Part shown: positions 49,345 to 61,220 of the stretch, piece after piece
How positions within the stretch are numbered: position 1 is the stretch's first letter
How the letters are laid out: each line of letters opens with the position of its first letter
Source of the DNA: Glandiceps talaboti
Lineage: Eukaryota > Hemichordata > Enteropneusta > Spengelidae
Direction: 5' to 3'
DNA: 64,000 bases
Assembly: GCF_964340395.1 (NCBI RefSeq)
Contig: NC_135550.1
Span: 15,140,408-15,204,407 of the forward strand
Made by a program: the position numbers and the translations under genes
Notes under the pieces: model-generated
The model's database searches: none
The model's input: the letters and a program-made list of their open reading frames with translations, nothing else
Told to the model about the DNA's origin: nothing

Positions 49345-50530
49345 TCAAATTCAATTCAATTCATAGTTTATTTACTAATGTATATATAAAAAATACATCA
49401 GAAATCTTGTTGGCTCTTACGCTAAAAGATAAATATTAGTTGAATACAACATTTAACAAATAGTTAGTAGTTAAATACAAACATTCAATAAGTTACCGAT
49501 GAAATACAATCACTCACAAATAAACACTAACAATAAAAGTGAGTAGAATTATGAGCATCTGGCTAGAGGGTCCTCTTCCCATTTAGTTGTGGACTGCTGA
49601 CGGGTAAAAACTTTTTCTGTGATGTTCTGATTTTGCTGTAAGTGAGTGATAACGTTACCCTGATGGCATAAGCGAGAACTGATCGTTGACCAGATGGGAG
49701 GAATCAGATAGAATCGATTTCGTTTTCTTTTTCATCCTAGACCTGTAAATATCATCTAAATGAGGCAGATTTACACCAATAATGCTCTTGGCTGAACGCA
49801 TCACACGGTTTAGTAGGCGTCGGTCCTCCACAGTGGAACTCGGTAAATTTCATCAGAAGATTCTTGCTAAGACCAAAGCCCGCCAACCTAAGCAAAAAGA
49901 ACAATTGCTGCTGGGCTTTTTGGACACAATGCTCGACATGTACCTGCCAGGTTAAATCGTTAGAGATGCGGATACCGAGGAATTTGAAGATGTCGACTAT
50001 TTCGACCTCAGTGCCATTGATAGACAAGGGCGTGAGGGGAGTCTTATTCCTATGGAAGTCGACAATTATCTCCTTTCTCTTGCCAACATTCAATTCTAGG
50101 TTGTTAGCAGCGCACCACATCATCAACTCATCAACCTGGTGGCAATAATCGGTCTCATCTTGGTCGATCAGCCCAGCAACAGTTGTATCATCTGCAAATT
50201 TAATAGTCAGACAATTTTCAAACCACGACTTGTAATCAAAAGTCATCAGAGAATAAAGTAACGGATACAAGCCACAACCTTGTAGAGCACCTGTGTTCAA
50301 AACTAATGTTTTGGAATGTCTAGAACCTATTCTGACCATCTGTGGTCGACTTGAAAGAAAGTCGAAAATTCCAATTTGAAATGCTAGGGTCCATACCAAT
50401 GCTAATTAACTTATCATGAAGCTTCAATGGTAAAATAGTATTAAACGCTGAACTAAAATATGCTCTTATACACCTTCATGCTTCAATGTCCTGGCAATTT
50501 CCTACATGCTTTCAATGCAGCAACCTACTT
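49345..50530 (-). pseudogene. decayed CR1/L2-type LINE, reverse transcriptase 3' part
   Basis: The longest intact frame (49752-50399) holds the RT palm: FADDTT at its residues 68-73 (catalytic YADD/FADD box), LNTGALQGCGLYPLLYSL before it (PQG-type motif) and IVDIFKFLGIRISNDLTW after it, the thumb-side FLG motif. Frameshifts occur on both sides: upstream FSSAFNTILPLKLHDKL lies in another frame with a stop before it, and downstream sequence to about 49590 keeps IIGVNLPHLDDIYRS and SLMPSG. The 3' end has aataaactatgaattgaatt, a short tandem typical of CR1/L2 tails. It is inactive, 5'-truncated, and inserted in the intron between exons 8 and 9. Confidence 0.92.
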
Positions 50531-50658
50531 GTAGGATCCCTAGACAAATCTTTAATTTGTTTAGTACAAGTAACATTGCTATATTATAGGTTTATACAGT
50601 TCATTCTCGAAGAATTGTGAGGTGTCTTTCCAGCAGCCTTTTTTTAAAAGATAATTAC

Positions 50659-50731
50659 CGGTACTTTACGCCATCTAGTGTTCTTGTAAACCTGTAATCG
50701 TTTGAGGAATTCTGGCATCAAAAAAACTCTA
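50659..50731 (-). CDS. exon 8 (73 nt)
   Basis: Acceptor ccttcgttaatgacag, donor gtaatt. Phase 2 in and 0 out. It reads RVFLMPEFLKRLQVYKNTRW then RKVP, passing in frame to LHSSWIERQQ of exon 9. It lies only 130 bp upstream of the LINE fragment, but it is not part of the reverse transcriptase frame. Confidence 0.6.
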
Positions 50732-52278
50732 CTGTCATTAACGAAGGCTTAGATCTCAAGTTCCCTGTTTTATCTACTATGATGCCAATAAACAAATAGC
50801 TCTACAAATGTACATTGAGGACATACAGTATAGTTGCTGAACACAAGCCCTTAAAGTATCCTTGTAGCCAACAGATAGTTATCAGGAGAACACTTGGCGT
50901 ATAGTGCAAGACAGTTACACCACAAAACCATTACCATGCAATAATCATTCAAGAAATGGTTCGAATTGATCATTTGATCTATTGTGTGCATGCATTCTGA
51001 CATTCTGACACACAGATGGCTGTATAACCATAATAATTGATATAGGCACAAGAAATGAGAATCACTGTGTCATGTTTGATGTATCACCATTGCACTCAGC
51101 TTGAAAGAGCAACATATACATATACAACATATAACATGTTCACCGTACATGTATATGTATATTATGTATAACAGGGCACTGTGCTACCATACACTTACAG
51201 GTCCATGCCAGTGATATCACAATATTGTAAGCACTTTGAGCACATGGGTTAAGTTTAACAAGTCAACACGGGACTTCCATGTTTGCTATACATGCACAGG
51301 CATGATCCCCCGTGGGACATCGCGGGACACTCACACAAGTTAATGTGTGTTTAATGTTATCAGTAGTGTTGATGGATAGAATAGTCGATTTTCCTTTTCC
51401 AAGATGCATTGCGCGAGCGCACGTCGCTTCTGTTGGTATATTTAGTCTTGTTTTGTCTTTATTACGTTTCAAGTAACATTTTCATCAGAAAATGATGGAA
51501 AAACAGGTTGACCTCTTTGAGTATGAGTGATTTTATAGAACAAAGACTAAACACCATCAATGACAGTGAGGGATTTTACAGGTGAACCCAGGGTATGGTC
51601 AGGTGACAACCATCCCCCTAAGTAGCGCGTGCAACCCCTTAAAGTGCATACACAATACATGGTATTGTATGGAGAGACACGCAGTGCATCTTGGAAACGG
51701 CAACAGGTCTATTCACAGCAAGCATGTGTCTTCAAGTTCAACTGCGCATCCACTGGTACAAAATGTAATTATACTAATCTATTAATAAAATATCTGAAAA
51801 TTTCATCAAAATTCAGAATCTGTGTTCGGATTTTCAAGAAACTGATTAAAGGTCACAAGCTGACTTGATATATTTTGGGGCGTATAATTTGTTTGGGGCG
51901 TATAATTTGTTTGCAGATGTAAAAGGTACTCACAGTATTCTACTTTACTGAAGCATATACCTAGCCATCACTTGTAATTCACTGAACGCAAACCTGGTAT
52001 TAACCTGGATATAACTTATAAACGATCTGATGATGTAATTTATCATACGTATAAAAATACGTGTGAAAATCCCTGCGATGCAATCAGCTGTTCTAACAAC
52101 ACCAGAATACCATGTAGTGTCTAACAGAAGGCATGTATTGACATTCATATTATACTAGAATAGTTTCATACAAGTTTTATGAGTTAAACGTTAAACTTTA
52201 TAAAGTCAGTTTGTGCCATTTATATAATTGCAAAACTGAAGAGTGCTGAGCCCTACATGTGTAATATCATGTTAGTAC
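50732..52278 (-). other. intron between exons 7 and 8
   Basis: About 1.5 kb. A CG-richer patch near 51290-51720 holds an imperfect inverted pair (ccaagatgcattgcg against cgcagtgcatcttgg). Otherwise I see nothing supported. Confidence 0.5.
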
Positions 52279-52428
52279 ATGTAGCTGGACAGTTCTGTTG
52301 CCGAAATAAAAAGGAGAGAAGAAAACATTGTCAGAGTACAGCCTATGTCGAAAGAAATGGTTCTTAAAGATGCGAACTTGTTATCACATGGAGCACTGGG
52401 CAGCAAGAGTGTCCCTTCAGGTATAATG
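52279..52428 (-). CDS. exon 7, ectodomain (150 nt)
   Basis: Phase 2 in and 2 out, 49 codons plus split codons. It reads IIPEGTLLLPSAPCDNKFAS then LRTISFDIGCTLTMFSSLLF and ISATELSSY. The acceptor follows a T-rich tract ending aaaatgag; the donor gtacta is weak. The antisense frame is also open here (with a gtataa donor), so the strand is less certain than for exons 9-12. Phase and strand-like pattern favour minus. Confidence 0.55.
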
Positions 52429-53128
52429 CTCATTTTGTTCAAGGGTAAAAAAAAAAGTTCCGTATCTAATATTTTTTTTTGGAATACTTGGTAAAGGGTT
52501 TGGCTTAGATTGTAATGGATATTAGTTGCCAGGCATACTTACGTATGTCCATGCAAAATGGACTGAGCAATTGAAAATATCCGGGAAAAAAATTCCTATG
52601 TTCAGGTGGTACAAAGCAAGAGATGATAAGATAGTTTTTATACTCAGGTGAATATACTTACATAAAACCTCAACTAAACTAATCTGGTGTTCTATTACTG
52701 TCGATGCATGCCTTTGGTGTTGTTAGCACAGTGGATTGTATTAATAGGGGTTTCTATTACAACTTAGTACATGTATAGTGAAATACGTCTTCAAATAATT
52801 AATACCTGAATGTCAGGTTTGAGTTCTACCATTAGTAAGTGATGGTTAACTATAAGAGATGGATAACTTAAAGTGGAATACACTGAACTGGTATTATTTC
52901 CATGGCGAAAAAAAACAAACCATCAAATTACCTTGAAAATGGCACGTTAACTAGCATGGCATACAATCCGACAAATCAGCTCAGAGCACTATTGAAACAT
53001 TTAGGAAATTATGTATGTTGTAGGAAATTAAAATGAAATCAAAGAATGAGAAATATTGATTATGGCATGTTTTATATTTTCACTTTTCTCATATCCCTGT
53101 AGGGGGAATTTGTTTTACATAAATATCA

Positions 53129-53130
<2 letters not shown>

Positions 53131-53157
<27 letters not shown>
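53131..53157. repeat. poly-T tract (about 27 T)
   Basis: Pure T run in the intron between exons 6 and 7. Similar T or A runs lie at 17728-17775, 25099-25122 and 62701-62730. Confidence 0.95.
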
Positions 53158-53159
<2 letters not shown>

Positions 53160-53274
53160 TGAGACCGTCCACCACAATACATTAACAAAATATAATTCCA
53201 TTTACTAAAACTTAATTGTGTATCACTGAGGGACACCACATGAACAGTCAACAGATCACGTTGTAACTGTATAC

Positions 53275-53330
53275 CCATTCCAGTCACATAGCGGGTCAAA
53301 CATAGCCCATGGTAGAGTACAATCCTTATA
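53275..53330 (-). CDS. exon 6 (56 nt)
   Basis: Acceptor gattaaacaag after a T-rich tract; donor gtatac. Phase 0 in and 2 out. It reads YKDCTLPWAMFDPLCDWN, rich in Trp and Cys, and continues as GIIPEGTL in exon 7. Confidence 0.55.
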
Positions 53331-53391
53331 CTTGTTTAATCAATATTTAAAAAGAAAAGCTACTTGTACACTATTTCTCCTCTCTTTTCAC

Positions 53392-53447
53392 ATTCCATGG
53401 AGAATTGAGAAGATGTTGTAAGTTAAAACTAGCTGGTAGCCTGTAGA
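53392..53447 (-). CDS. exon 5 (56 nt)
   Basis: Strong acceptor (catttcatctctattacaag); weak donor gtgaaa. Phase 1 in and 0 out. It reads YRLPASFNLQHLLNSPWN. The intron to exon 6 would be only 61 bp. Confidence 0.52.
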
Positions 53448-53642
53448 CTTGTAATAGAGATGAAATGGATGACGACAGTCAAGACATGGAGAAGTGCCCA
53501 TCTACATCTCAAAAAAAAAAAAAAAGAAGAGAAGAAGATGTCTACTCTAACCCTTGAATATAACTTCAGTGATCTTAAGCACTGCTTTTTACTAATCATG
53601 ATTTATTCATAAAAAATTTTATTAATGAATAGAGAAATTGAC

Positions 53643-53665
53643 CAGAATGGTAAGATTGCCAGAAA
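53643..53665 (-). CDS. exon 4, 23-nt microexon
   Basis: Acceptor caaattgtacag and weak donor gtcaat. Phase 2 in and 1 out, as needed between exons 3 and 5. It reads FWQSYHS. It was selected largely by phase and the sensible junction LEMADSFWQSYHSVYRLP, so confidence is limited. Confidence 0.35.
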
Positions 53666-53788
53666 CTGTACAATTTGATTGTGTATGATTTTGGATGAGA
53701 AAATGGGAGTTTATTACACTCAGTAATCACTTTTACTTAATATAAGTTTATCTATTTCCTAAAGTGCCCTTTTCTATTTATTAACATA

Positions 53789-54322
53789 GTCCCCGCTATG
53801 ATTGGGTTTACTGCGCCAACAAAATGGCTGCCAGGCAGCCAAATCGGATTGTATCACGACAAAAATGGATATGCACAAGTCATGTATGTCATAGAACACT
53901 GTGCTAATACCAACTTTGAATGAGATCTGTTCAAGCATGTCTGAGTGATGGCTTTGGACATGGAAAATACACAAACAAAATGGCTGCCAGGCAGCCACAT
54001 TGGATCATATCACGACAACAATGAATATGCACATGTATGTCATAGAAGACTGTCCTAAAACTAACTTTGAATGAGATCTGTTCAAGCATGTCTGAGTTAT
54101 GGCTTTGGAAGGGAAAATTCGCAAACAAAATGGCTGCTAGGCGGCCATATTGGATCGTATCATGAAACAAATTGACGTGCACATGTATGCCATAGTATGT
54201 TGCCCCTGTACCTAGTTTGAAAAAAATTGGTCCAGGCATCTCCAAGAAACGGCTCTGGACGGACGGACGGAAGGAACCCAATCCATAAGTCCCTGTCCCG
54301 GACTTCGTCCAGCGGGGACTAA
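53789..54322. mobile_element. element with tagtccccgct TIRs and three internal ~160-bp repeats
   Basis: The left end tagtccccgct matches the complement of the right end agcggggacta. Inside, aaaatggctgccaggcagcc, ttgaatgagatctgttcaag and gtctgagtgatggctttgga recur in three tandem units, followed by ggacggacggacgg and a unique right end tccctgtcccggacttcgtc. Lies in the intron between exons 3 and 4. Confidence 0.75.
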
Positions 54323-54519
54323 ATATTCATGTAAACCTAAATTAACCTATGCATGGTGACGTTTCAATATATGGATGAGTATCAGACGCATGATAGATAG
54401 ATCATCTCATCTATCTATCTTATCATGTGTCTCTCACTTATGTGATTTAAGTGACAGACACATTCACAGACTTGGACATGACATAGTAACTGATTACATT
54501 GTCATGTACTTGTGTTTAC

Positions 54520-54724
54520 CTAGTTTGACTAATTGCTTCCTAAATGTACAGTAGCAAAATTTAATGGAATTTTTTGTTGTGATTATTGAGTTACAAACAT
54601 GGACCTGGCCTTTATTACATCACATTGCTCTTTCAAGTAGGAAATTAAAGTAAAGTTCCTTTTAAATTATTAATTAAGAAATCAAAAAATAAATGCCAAT
54701 TTTTCATTCACATTGCCAGTTTAA
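54520..54724. mobile_element. TTAA-ended hairpin MITE, copy 3 (right half only)
   Basis: attgagttacaaacatggac, tttcaagtaggaaat and the right end aaataaatgccaat...cagtttaa follow the right arm of copies 1 and 2. The left arm is absent. Confidence 0.65.
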
Positions 54725-54769
54725 CGTTCTGTTGGCTATATTCACTCAATTGTGATTGTTTCTGTATAC

Positions 54770-54861
54770 CTGTCTGCCATTTCCAATCGCAAACTTCTCA
54801 ATGAATTCAACTCATTTGGCAAAAGGAATTCCACAGAGTCCTTGTCCGTCAGCAAACACAA
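54770..54861 (-). CDS. exon 3, ectodomain (92 nt)
   Basis: Strong acceptor (ccctgcttcaccttcctag) and donor gtatac. Phase 0 in and 2 out. It reads LCLLTDKDSVEFLLPNELNS then LRSLRLEMAD. An in-frame TAG upstream fixes the acceptor. Confidence 0.68.
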
Positions 54862-54904
54862 CTAGGAAGGTGAAGCAGGGTCAAACCAAGACTTTTGGAC
54901 TTAC

Positions 54905-54937
54905 GGCAATCTGAAAAACTCTTCCGACAACATGCGA
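54905..54937 (-). CDS. exon 2, 33 nt
   Basis: Acceptor taagtattccag and perfect donor gtaagt. Phase 0 in and 0 out. It reads SHVVGRVFQIA. The intron to exon 3 is 43 bp, below the usual metazoan minimum, yet reading through it hits a TGA, so splicing is required if both exons are real. A longer open frame (DTKCIYYNDLPMSYLPFIVY...) overlaps upstream in another phase. Confidence 0.5.
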
Positions 54938-55479
54938 CTGGAATACTTAACAGCCACACAAATAATTTACTTTTTGATGCGATATTCAACTGAGAGATAT
55001 ACACAATGAAAGGCAGATAACTCATTGGTAAATCATTATAATATATACATTTTGTGTCACTGTGGAGATAAAAAAAGAGAGTAAATTCTCATATGACCCA
55101 TGTTTTTGGGTTATATCATTGTTGAGGAGAGTATAACAGCATGTGTCTACTAACATAAGCTACAGTCCAGAGAGATCTGGTTTTGAGTTACTAAAACGCA
55201 CTATACAATATTTTACCCACATCTGTATTCACTCATACACATTTTATGTCTTTGATGTCAGACAAATTTCAACAGTATACAGGAGTTTTGTGAAAACATT
55301 TTTGTCATGTTAAAAGCATAGCATTGACACTGATAAGTTTCTGGATAGTATACCTGTTGTCATTGGTTTTGAAACCAATGATTTTTTGTAGGAGGGAGGG
55401 AGGGAGGGAGAGCGAGAGAGAGCTGTCTGTAAAATATTGTACAGTGTAGCACAACTCAAACCATACAGCATATTTCATT

Positions 55480-56720
55480 GATCAATCATTTATTTGATCA
55501 GACATTCTGTGGAACTCAGACCATACATACAGATATTTGCATGGTGAATCAATCAATCAATCCTTTATTTTTCAATGGACAGCTTTGTATGCAGAGAAAC
55601 CAAACCACATGGTATTACTGAAACAACATTTGGTTTTATCTGATTGTTTAATGGACAGTATGTGTTTTTATTAAGAACTACAATGACACCTGGTAGATCA
55701 ATCATTGTTGGACAGACAGACAGACAGTCAATGAACTATAAGAATGTGGCTTAGAACGTACACAAATTCAAGACATTTGGTTGATAATTGGCCTATTACT
55801 CAACAGACAGGTTGCTATGTGACAAAACTACAATCGTGATACTACTGGTGTTCTCCCTAAGATATATTGTAAGGATGGTGGGTAATTTGCATATATTTAC
55901 ATATTAAAAACTTGATACTGTAATTTGCATAATGTTCAGCATATTGTATGTCTTCAACATTGAAACATACTCTGACATGTTTACATTCACCACATATACA
56001 CACATGGACATGCAAGAGATCAGCCGTTTCTCTTCATCATGTGGAAGTATTATTGTAATATTGTCACTCAAAGATTACTAAACCTCAAGGATGAAAGAAC
56101 ACTCTGCAGCACAACAGAACATGACAAGCATGATGGTGGCCTGCCTGGCAGGGAGGTTGTTAGCACCATGCTTTCTCTATAGTAGGGAGAACCATGTACT
56201 TTTTTGGGGGGGGGGGGGGGTTGATGCCAAGTCTGTGTTTATTGTCTGAGTGATTGTTCACTGTATGACAGATAAATTATCTGGTCTGACAGAAATACTA
56301 TATGTCATAACAAATTTTGGTTTAGTGGGTTGTTGCACAGGCTGTATTTATTGCCTAATGACACAACATTTTATGATGTCATATATTTAAACAGAACTAC
56401 AATAACAGTAACTTTGGTTTATTGGGTCGTTGGACAGTCTATCTTTATTGTCTAACAGCACATTTACTCATTGTTTGGCAGACAGTCTGTTTAACAACAA
56501 ACTGTCTCTTATCTTTGGTTTGTTGTCTTATAGCACCATATTTGGTTTACAATCCATTGTTTGAAATAGACACTCTGGTGGCTATGACAGCACTAAAATC
56601 ACAACTGTTTCAATATTTGTTTTATTTAAATAGTGGGTGCTCTGTGTATAAAAACTACAACAACATCATATTTGGTTCTTCAATCATGGTTTGATTGATG
56701 GTCTTCCATCAACAGAATCC
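55480..56720. repeat. degenerate ~95-bp repeat region
   Basis: Recurring ttggtttattgggtcgttgg, cagtctatctttattgtcta and acaataacag words in irregular spacing, partly interrupted by exon 1. Borders are vague. Confidence 0.45.
56084..56176 (-). CDS. exon 1 of the chain (93 nt); true 5' exons not found
   Basis: Acceptor ggttctccctactatag and donor gtttag. Phase 0 in and 0 out, 31 codons. It reads RKHGANNLPARQATIMLVMF then CCAAECSFILE. An in-frame TAG just upstream fixes the acceptor. No start Met context is present, so earlier exons must exist. Confidence 0.6.
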
Positions 56721-57066
56721 ACACATCACAAACAATGTATTAATCACTCGGTGTTTGAGGGATGTATCATTTCATAACGTGATACCACAAACCCAAAGTA
56801 TAAAACGGCATGGTCTTAACAACTTTGCTCACATATTTTTTTTCTTCAAAATACTGCGTTTTAAATATGTACATTGAAGAAACCAGAATAAATGGCACAG
56901 TGTCTTTATTTCACACCATATAAGAGATTGTCATCATCCTATAAAATATTTGACATTCGTTTTTTAATAGTCCTACGGAGTTCATTTATCGTAATATAGG
57001 AAAGCATTGGTAGGTGTTTAAATTTTGTGTAATTGAAACTCTCTTTTTCACCTCAGTTGTTCTAAT

Positions 57067-57218
57067 AGTGGACCACTTCATGGGGCTTATATGCATATGT
57101 ATTAGATGAATAATAAATATTCATGACATATTACCTGAAGATAATAAGCACTTAGGAGTCATGAATATTCATACATATGCATGTGTGCCAAGTCCCATGA
57201 GGCAACAGTGGACCACTG
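57067..57218. repeat. inverted and direct repeat pair
   Basis: atgcatatgtattagatgaa...aatattcatgac pairs with gtcatgaatattcatacata. Outside it tggaccacttcatgg and tggaccactgcatgg stand as a direct pair. Possibly a small decayed element. Confidence 0.5.
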
Positions 57219-57432
57219 CATGGTGAAATAAAGTTTCAAATTGGTGTTTTCTTGGTAATAAATTATGCAAAATTTATGTAAGTTTGTGAAATCATGAAAT
57301 GTCTCTCCAGAACGCAAAGTTTATAAAAATACCTTTATTTACTGAGTGGCGTGTTCTCCTTTAACATTTTTCTAGCATAAGATGTAATATTTTTATTACT
57401 CTGAAAATGTGAACAACAACAATATCTTTCAG

Positions 57433-57535
57433 GAATACAAATTTTGGATTCCCATGATACAGCATATCCTGATCCATTGTGACAAGTGGACTATATGTGT
57501 GCGTGTGTGCCGTTATTGTTTTGATATGCCATCAA
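57433..57535 (+). CDS. possible plus-strand coding exon (unassigned)
   Basis: Acceptor aatatctttcag and consensus donor gtaaga. Phase 0 in and 1 out. It reads EYKFWIPMIQHILIHCDKWT then ICVRVCRYCFDMPS. The other frames stop. Strand and splice sites are convincing, but no phase-matched partner was found. The next plausible plus exon (61221) needs phase 0. Confidence 0.38.
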
Positions 57536-57699
57536 GTAAGAAACTGCATGATGGATAGTTCTGCACTTCACACTCTTGTACATTATTTTTTTTGATAAAT
57601 GTCTGCATATCAATATCAATGTTATGAATATGTTACTAGAAATAATAACTAAATATCACATGTCATATTAGAACTCCTCATGTGTGATCTTTTATTTAT

Positions 57700-58060
57700 T
57701 GAAGTGATAATAAGCACTCAGGCTACCCATTTTTTCTCATTTATCAAATATTATAATTATTAATTTACATACTTTCATATCCATAAATATAATTGGCTGT
57801 TTGCGAAATATTTCACTTCAGCATTTTCAATACACTGCCGCCGTGCATTTCACTGAATTGTTGAAGCGTGATATACATTTTATTTGAAGTGAAACACCCT
57901 AAGCGTACCAATTTTTCTGACTTACATATTATCACTGCAATATATATGCTATAATATGCGTATTTTCATTGGCTGTTTTCAAAATATCCAGTTTTTTAAT
58001 GTTTTATAGGATTACAAAATATCCATGTTGTCATGTATTTTGTTTACTGATTCAGAATTT
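57700..58060. repeat. ~190-bp degenerate tandem duplication
   Basis: gtgataataagcactcaggc...cataaatataattggctgtt and gtgaaacaccctaagcgtac...cgtattttcattggctgttt follow one scheme. A fainter third copy lies near 58630-58740. Confidence 0.6.
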
Positions 58061-58127
58061 TTTTTATATTTAAAAGTGCAGTGAAATCACAAATAGTTTA
58101 TGTTTCATGGTTTTATTTGTAGTATAT

Positions 58128-58495
58128 GTGCCTTGGAAATAAACTAAACTGTTTATTTTTTCTGTTACTTTGGTCAAGCAAATCCCCAACCAACTCTCAG
58201 TTCAAAATCACAGAAATTATTGCAAACTTTTCAAAATCATATCAAAATTAAGCCATTTTAGAATTCAATATGGCCGGAGAATCCAATATGGCTGCCAATG
58301 ACTTGGTCAGATGATATGAGAAAATAAAACATTGTCGATTTCCTTGAAAACAAAATGTTGAACCCAAAAAGATTCTTTCATTATTTCCAAAGGACCAGGA
58401 ACAAGCTTTGATATGGCAAAAGTTTGGAGAGAATTTATCAAAGTTTGATGTTCAGGGAAATTGATCCCTTGAAGACATATTCTACTTTAGTAGCA
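58128..58495 (+). mobile_element. CCAATATGG-type element, full copy
   Basis: Starts gtgccttggaaataaactaa, has tccaatatggctgccaatga and ends ttgaagacatattctacttt. Same layout as 44640-45005. Confidence 0.78.
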
Positions 58496-59316
58496 ATGCT
58501 TATGTTGTAGATGCTGAAATTAGTTTTACTGGGTTATTAAGTAATTACACTTGACAGTGAATAAGTTGTATATCTCCTTGAACGCACCCCCATTGGTGTG
58601 GAATCAATGACAATGACATACACTCAAAAAAACCTGTCACCTTTCTTTTATTTATCCAATTTTTCTGAATATATGTATCACCATCGTTATAATATTTAAT
58701 TATATGTTAAATTTGATTGGCTAATGCAAGATCTTATGATCTTTTGATATAGCACAGTGTATTTCCTAGCTTAGGAAGAGAACTGCCTGAGCATCTTTTA
58801 AAGTTACTTATATAGTACTGTAACAGGAAATTGAACTTGAAGATTCAAGCCGTTTTTTTTTTACTCATTTAATACCGCCAACTTATCAGGAGATATAATA
58901 TCCAAGTTATTTCTTTGAAAACTGCTTATATGCACTTAAACCATATCACTTGATGGCTCTAAATGCACGGAAGCTCAACATACTTGATACATGTGGAAAA
59001 AACAGTTACAGTCGTTTATTTTTATATTTGCCTGCAAAATAAGTAGATGTGACCTTACAGGTATTTCTTACTGTATTTCTATAGAGTGGAAATCATAACT
59101 ACATTTAGTTTCAATAATCAAATATGTTCGATAAGAGTCACATTCAGCCAAGAAACGTCAACAACAACTTTAAATAGAAATAAATGTCTTCTATCCAATT
59201 TAATGTAAATGATAAACTGTAATCAACCAGACCTCTCCTATAAACAGTGAGCATGAAAATCAAACAACCCAACTCAAGTTTCTATTATGGATCTGGTTAG
59301 GTCCCTCCACTGTGGT

Positions 59317-59699
59317 TTATTTAAGCAATAAACCACCCCTGGGGAATGGTATACCAAGAGGTTTTGACCAGTGAACTCAATATATGCACAAGCGATAGCG
59401 AGTGCATATATTGAGTTCACTGGTCAAAACCGAGTGGTATACCATTCCCAGGGGTGGTTTATCGCTATTATATTATACCAGTATATTGAAAATATCGGAA
59501 ACAAGATAAGACGCAACATTTTCTGGTTTTATTTCTGCCCCCATCCCTGCACGGACTACAACGTTCTAGACGAACAGTGAACATCAAAATTTGGATGCGT
59601 GCCAACTGTGCATTATCGCTCATTTTAGACGCGCTAGTTTGATGTCTAGACCAATCAGATCTCTCGATTTGTGCCATCAATATACTGGTATAATATAAT
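59317..59699 (-). mobile_element. composite palindromic DNA element, short copy (383 bp)
   Basis: The palindrome at 59325-59465 (centre acaagcgatagcgagtg) joins a 233-bp module bounded by attatattataccagtata at 59467 and its complement ending at 59699. It is an inverted, internally deleted relative of 9412-10490: atctgattggtctagacatc and gcgcgtctaaaa are kept, and the ORF region is missing. Confidence 0.85.
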
Positions 59700-61220
59700 A
59701 CTTTATATACTAATTCTACAAATAAAACTTACAGCTAAAATGATGTAGGCTTGGTGTTTCACTCATGTAATAACATGACATTTAATACACACCCTCAAGA
59801 CAACTTCTAATGCAAAAGAAACAATTACATTGGTGCCCTGCATAGTGGGAATGTAGAAGTAGTCAGGTTGATATGTTGATTATCAGTTTTCCTTAGAAGC
59901 CTGTTTTTACTGTACTGTGAAAGGCTAGCAATGCTTACCACTGTTCAGTGTGATTGGACAAAGAATCCTGCTGTGTTTATTTGGTATTGTTAGTCTGGAG
60001 TTGAAATATGTCTATCTTTGTGTCAAAACATAATCATTTTAGCAATATTTAAGTTTTTGTTGGTGTTACTAGTTGGACAGATTTTATTTATCTAAGCTGA
60101 TGTTATGTGGTAGAATTGTTGTGCTCATGAAACAATTGCTTGATCATTGAAACTCGGCGTGATTATAATTTTACGGCTCACACTTTTATATAATCCCTAA
60201 AAAGGAAAGAACTGCATACTTCAGTATAGATCATGAAAGATGAAAACTGATTAATTCTGTCAACTTTTTTTTAATTTTAAATCAAAAGTAAAGCCCTTTC
60301 AAAAGTAGCAGGCTGGAAAACATCACAATATTCTGTTATCAACAATAAGCTGGATTTAACATTTGACCTTAAGGTTTAGGTCAAGGTCAATAGACATGAC
60401 ATTTACATGGACCTCAATCCCTGATAATACTGATAAACTGTTACTTAAATTGAGTTTTCATGTATTACTGTTGATAAAGTATTGGGACTTTGTAACAAAA
60501 ATGACTGCTATTTGGTCAACTAAGATGTCATTTTTTAACTAAATGAAAAAAAAAATGAATGTCTATATGTATACTATGTAACGTTTTCAAAAGGTTTTGA
60601 TTAAAAGAAATTTGGCACATCATAATGTTCTATCTGATATTTGAACCTGAAGGTCAAGACCATGGTTAATGTACATATTCTCATAAGAAAGTTCATCCAC
60701 AACACAACAACTATAGACATCTAAAATTCATCTGCATATATCACACAATATTTTTTAAAGGATGGCTGGCTGTCATTTGTTGATACAGTATTTGATAAAC
60801 CTGCTCCAATATTACGAATAAAAGTGTATAGCCTCAAATTTCTGGTAGTAATTGCTATATATTGTGTTACACATCAGCTGTGATGTATTAAAACGCCTTA
60901 TACTTTATGTGCTTGATAACAAAGTCAGTCAACAAATCGATCTGAAAAAAAAAGCCATTTTATCACTTCACAAAGGAGCTTCTATGGTAAAATTTAAAGT
61001 GCCCCCAAAACATACACTTTGAATCTATACTGTAAAAGCAGCCAATCTATATCCTGACGACTTGTACCTACATTATCAATCTCTATACTAAGAGCAAAAA
61101 AAAAAATCACTTGTGAGCAAATAGATGGCTCTATTCTTAACCATTAATAGGTCAAAATTATCAGAAAAACTAAGAAAATTAAGGCTAGATGAGTTGTAAA
61201 AACCATGTTGTCTTTCCCAG

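Noticed and set aside
50959-50975. ggttcgaattgatc, reminiscent of a tRNA T-arm
   Set aside because: No matching acceptor stem, D-arm or anticodon arm around it.
52543-52562. 20-nt minus microexon with excellent acceptor and gtaagt donor
   Set aside because: Including it between exons 6 and 7 breaks the phase; exon 6 joins exon 7 directly in frame. It could still be an alternative exon.
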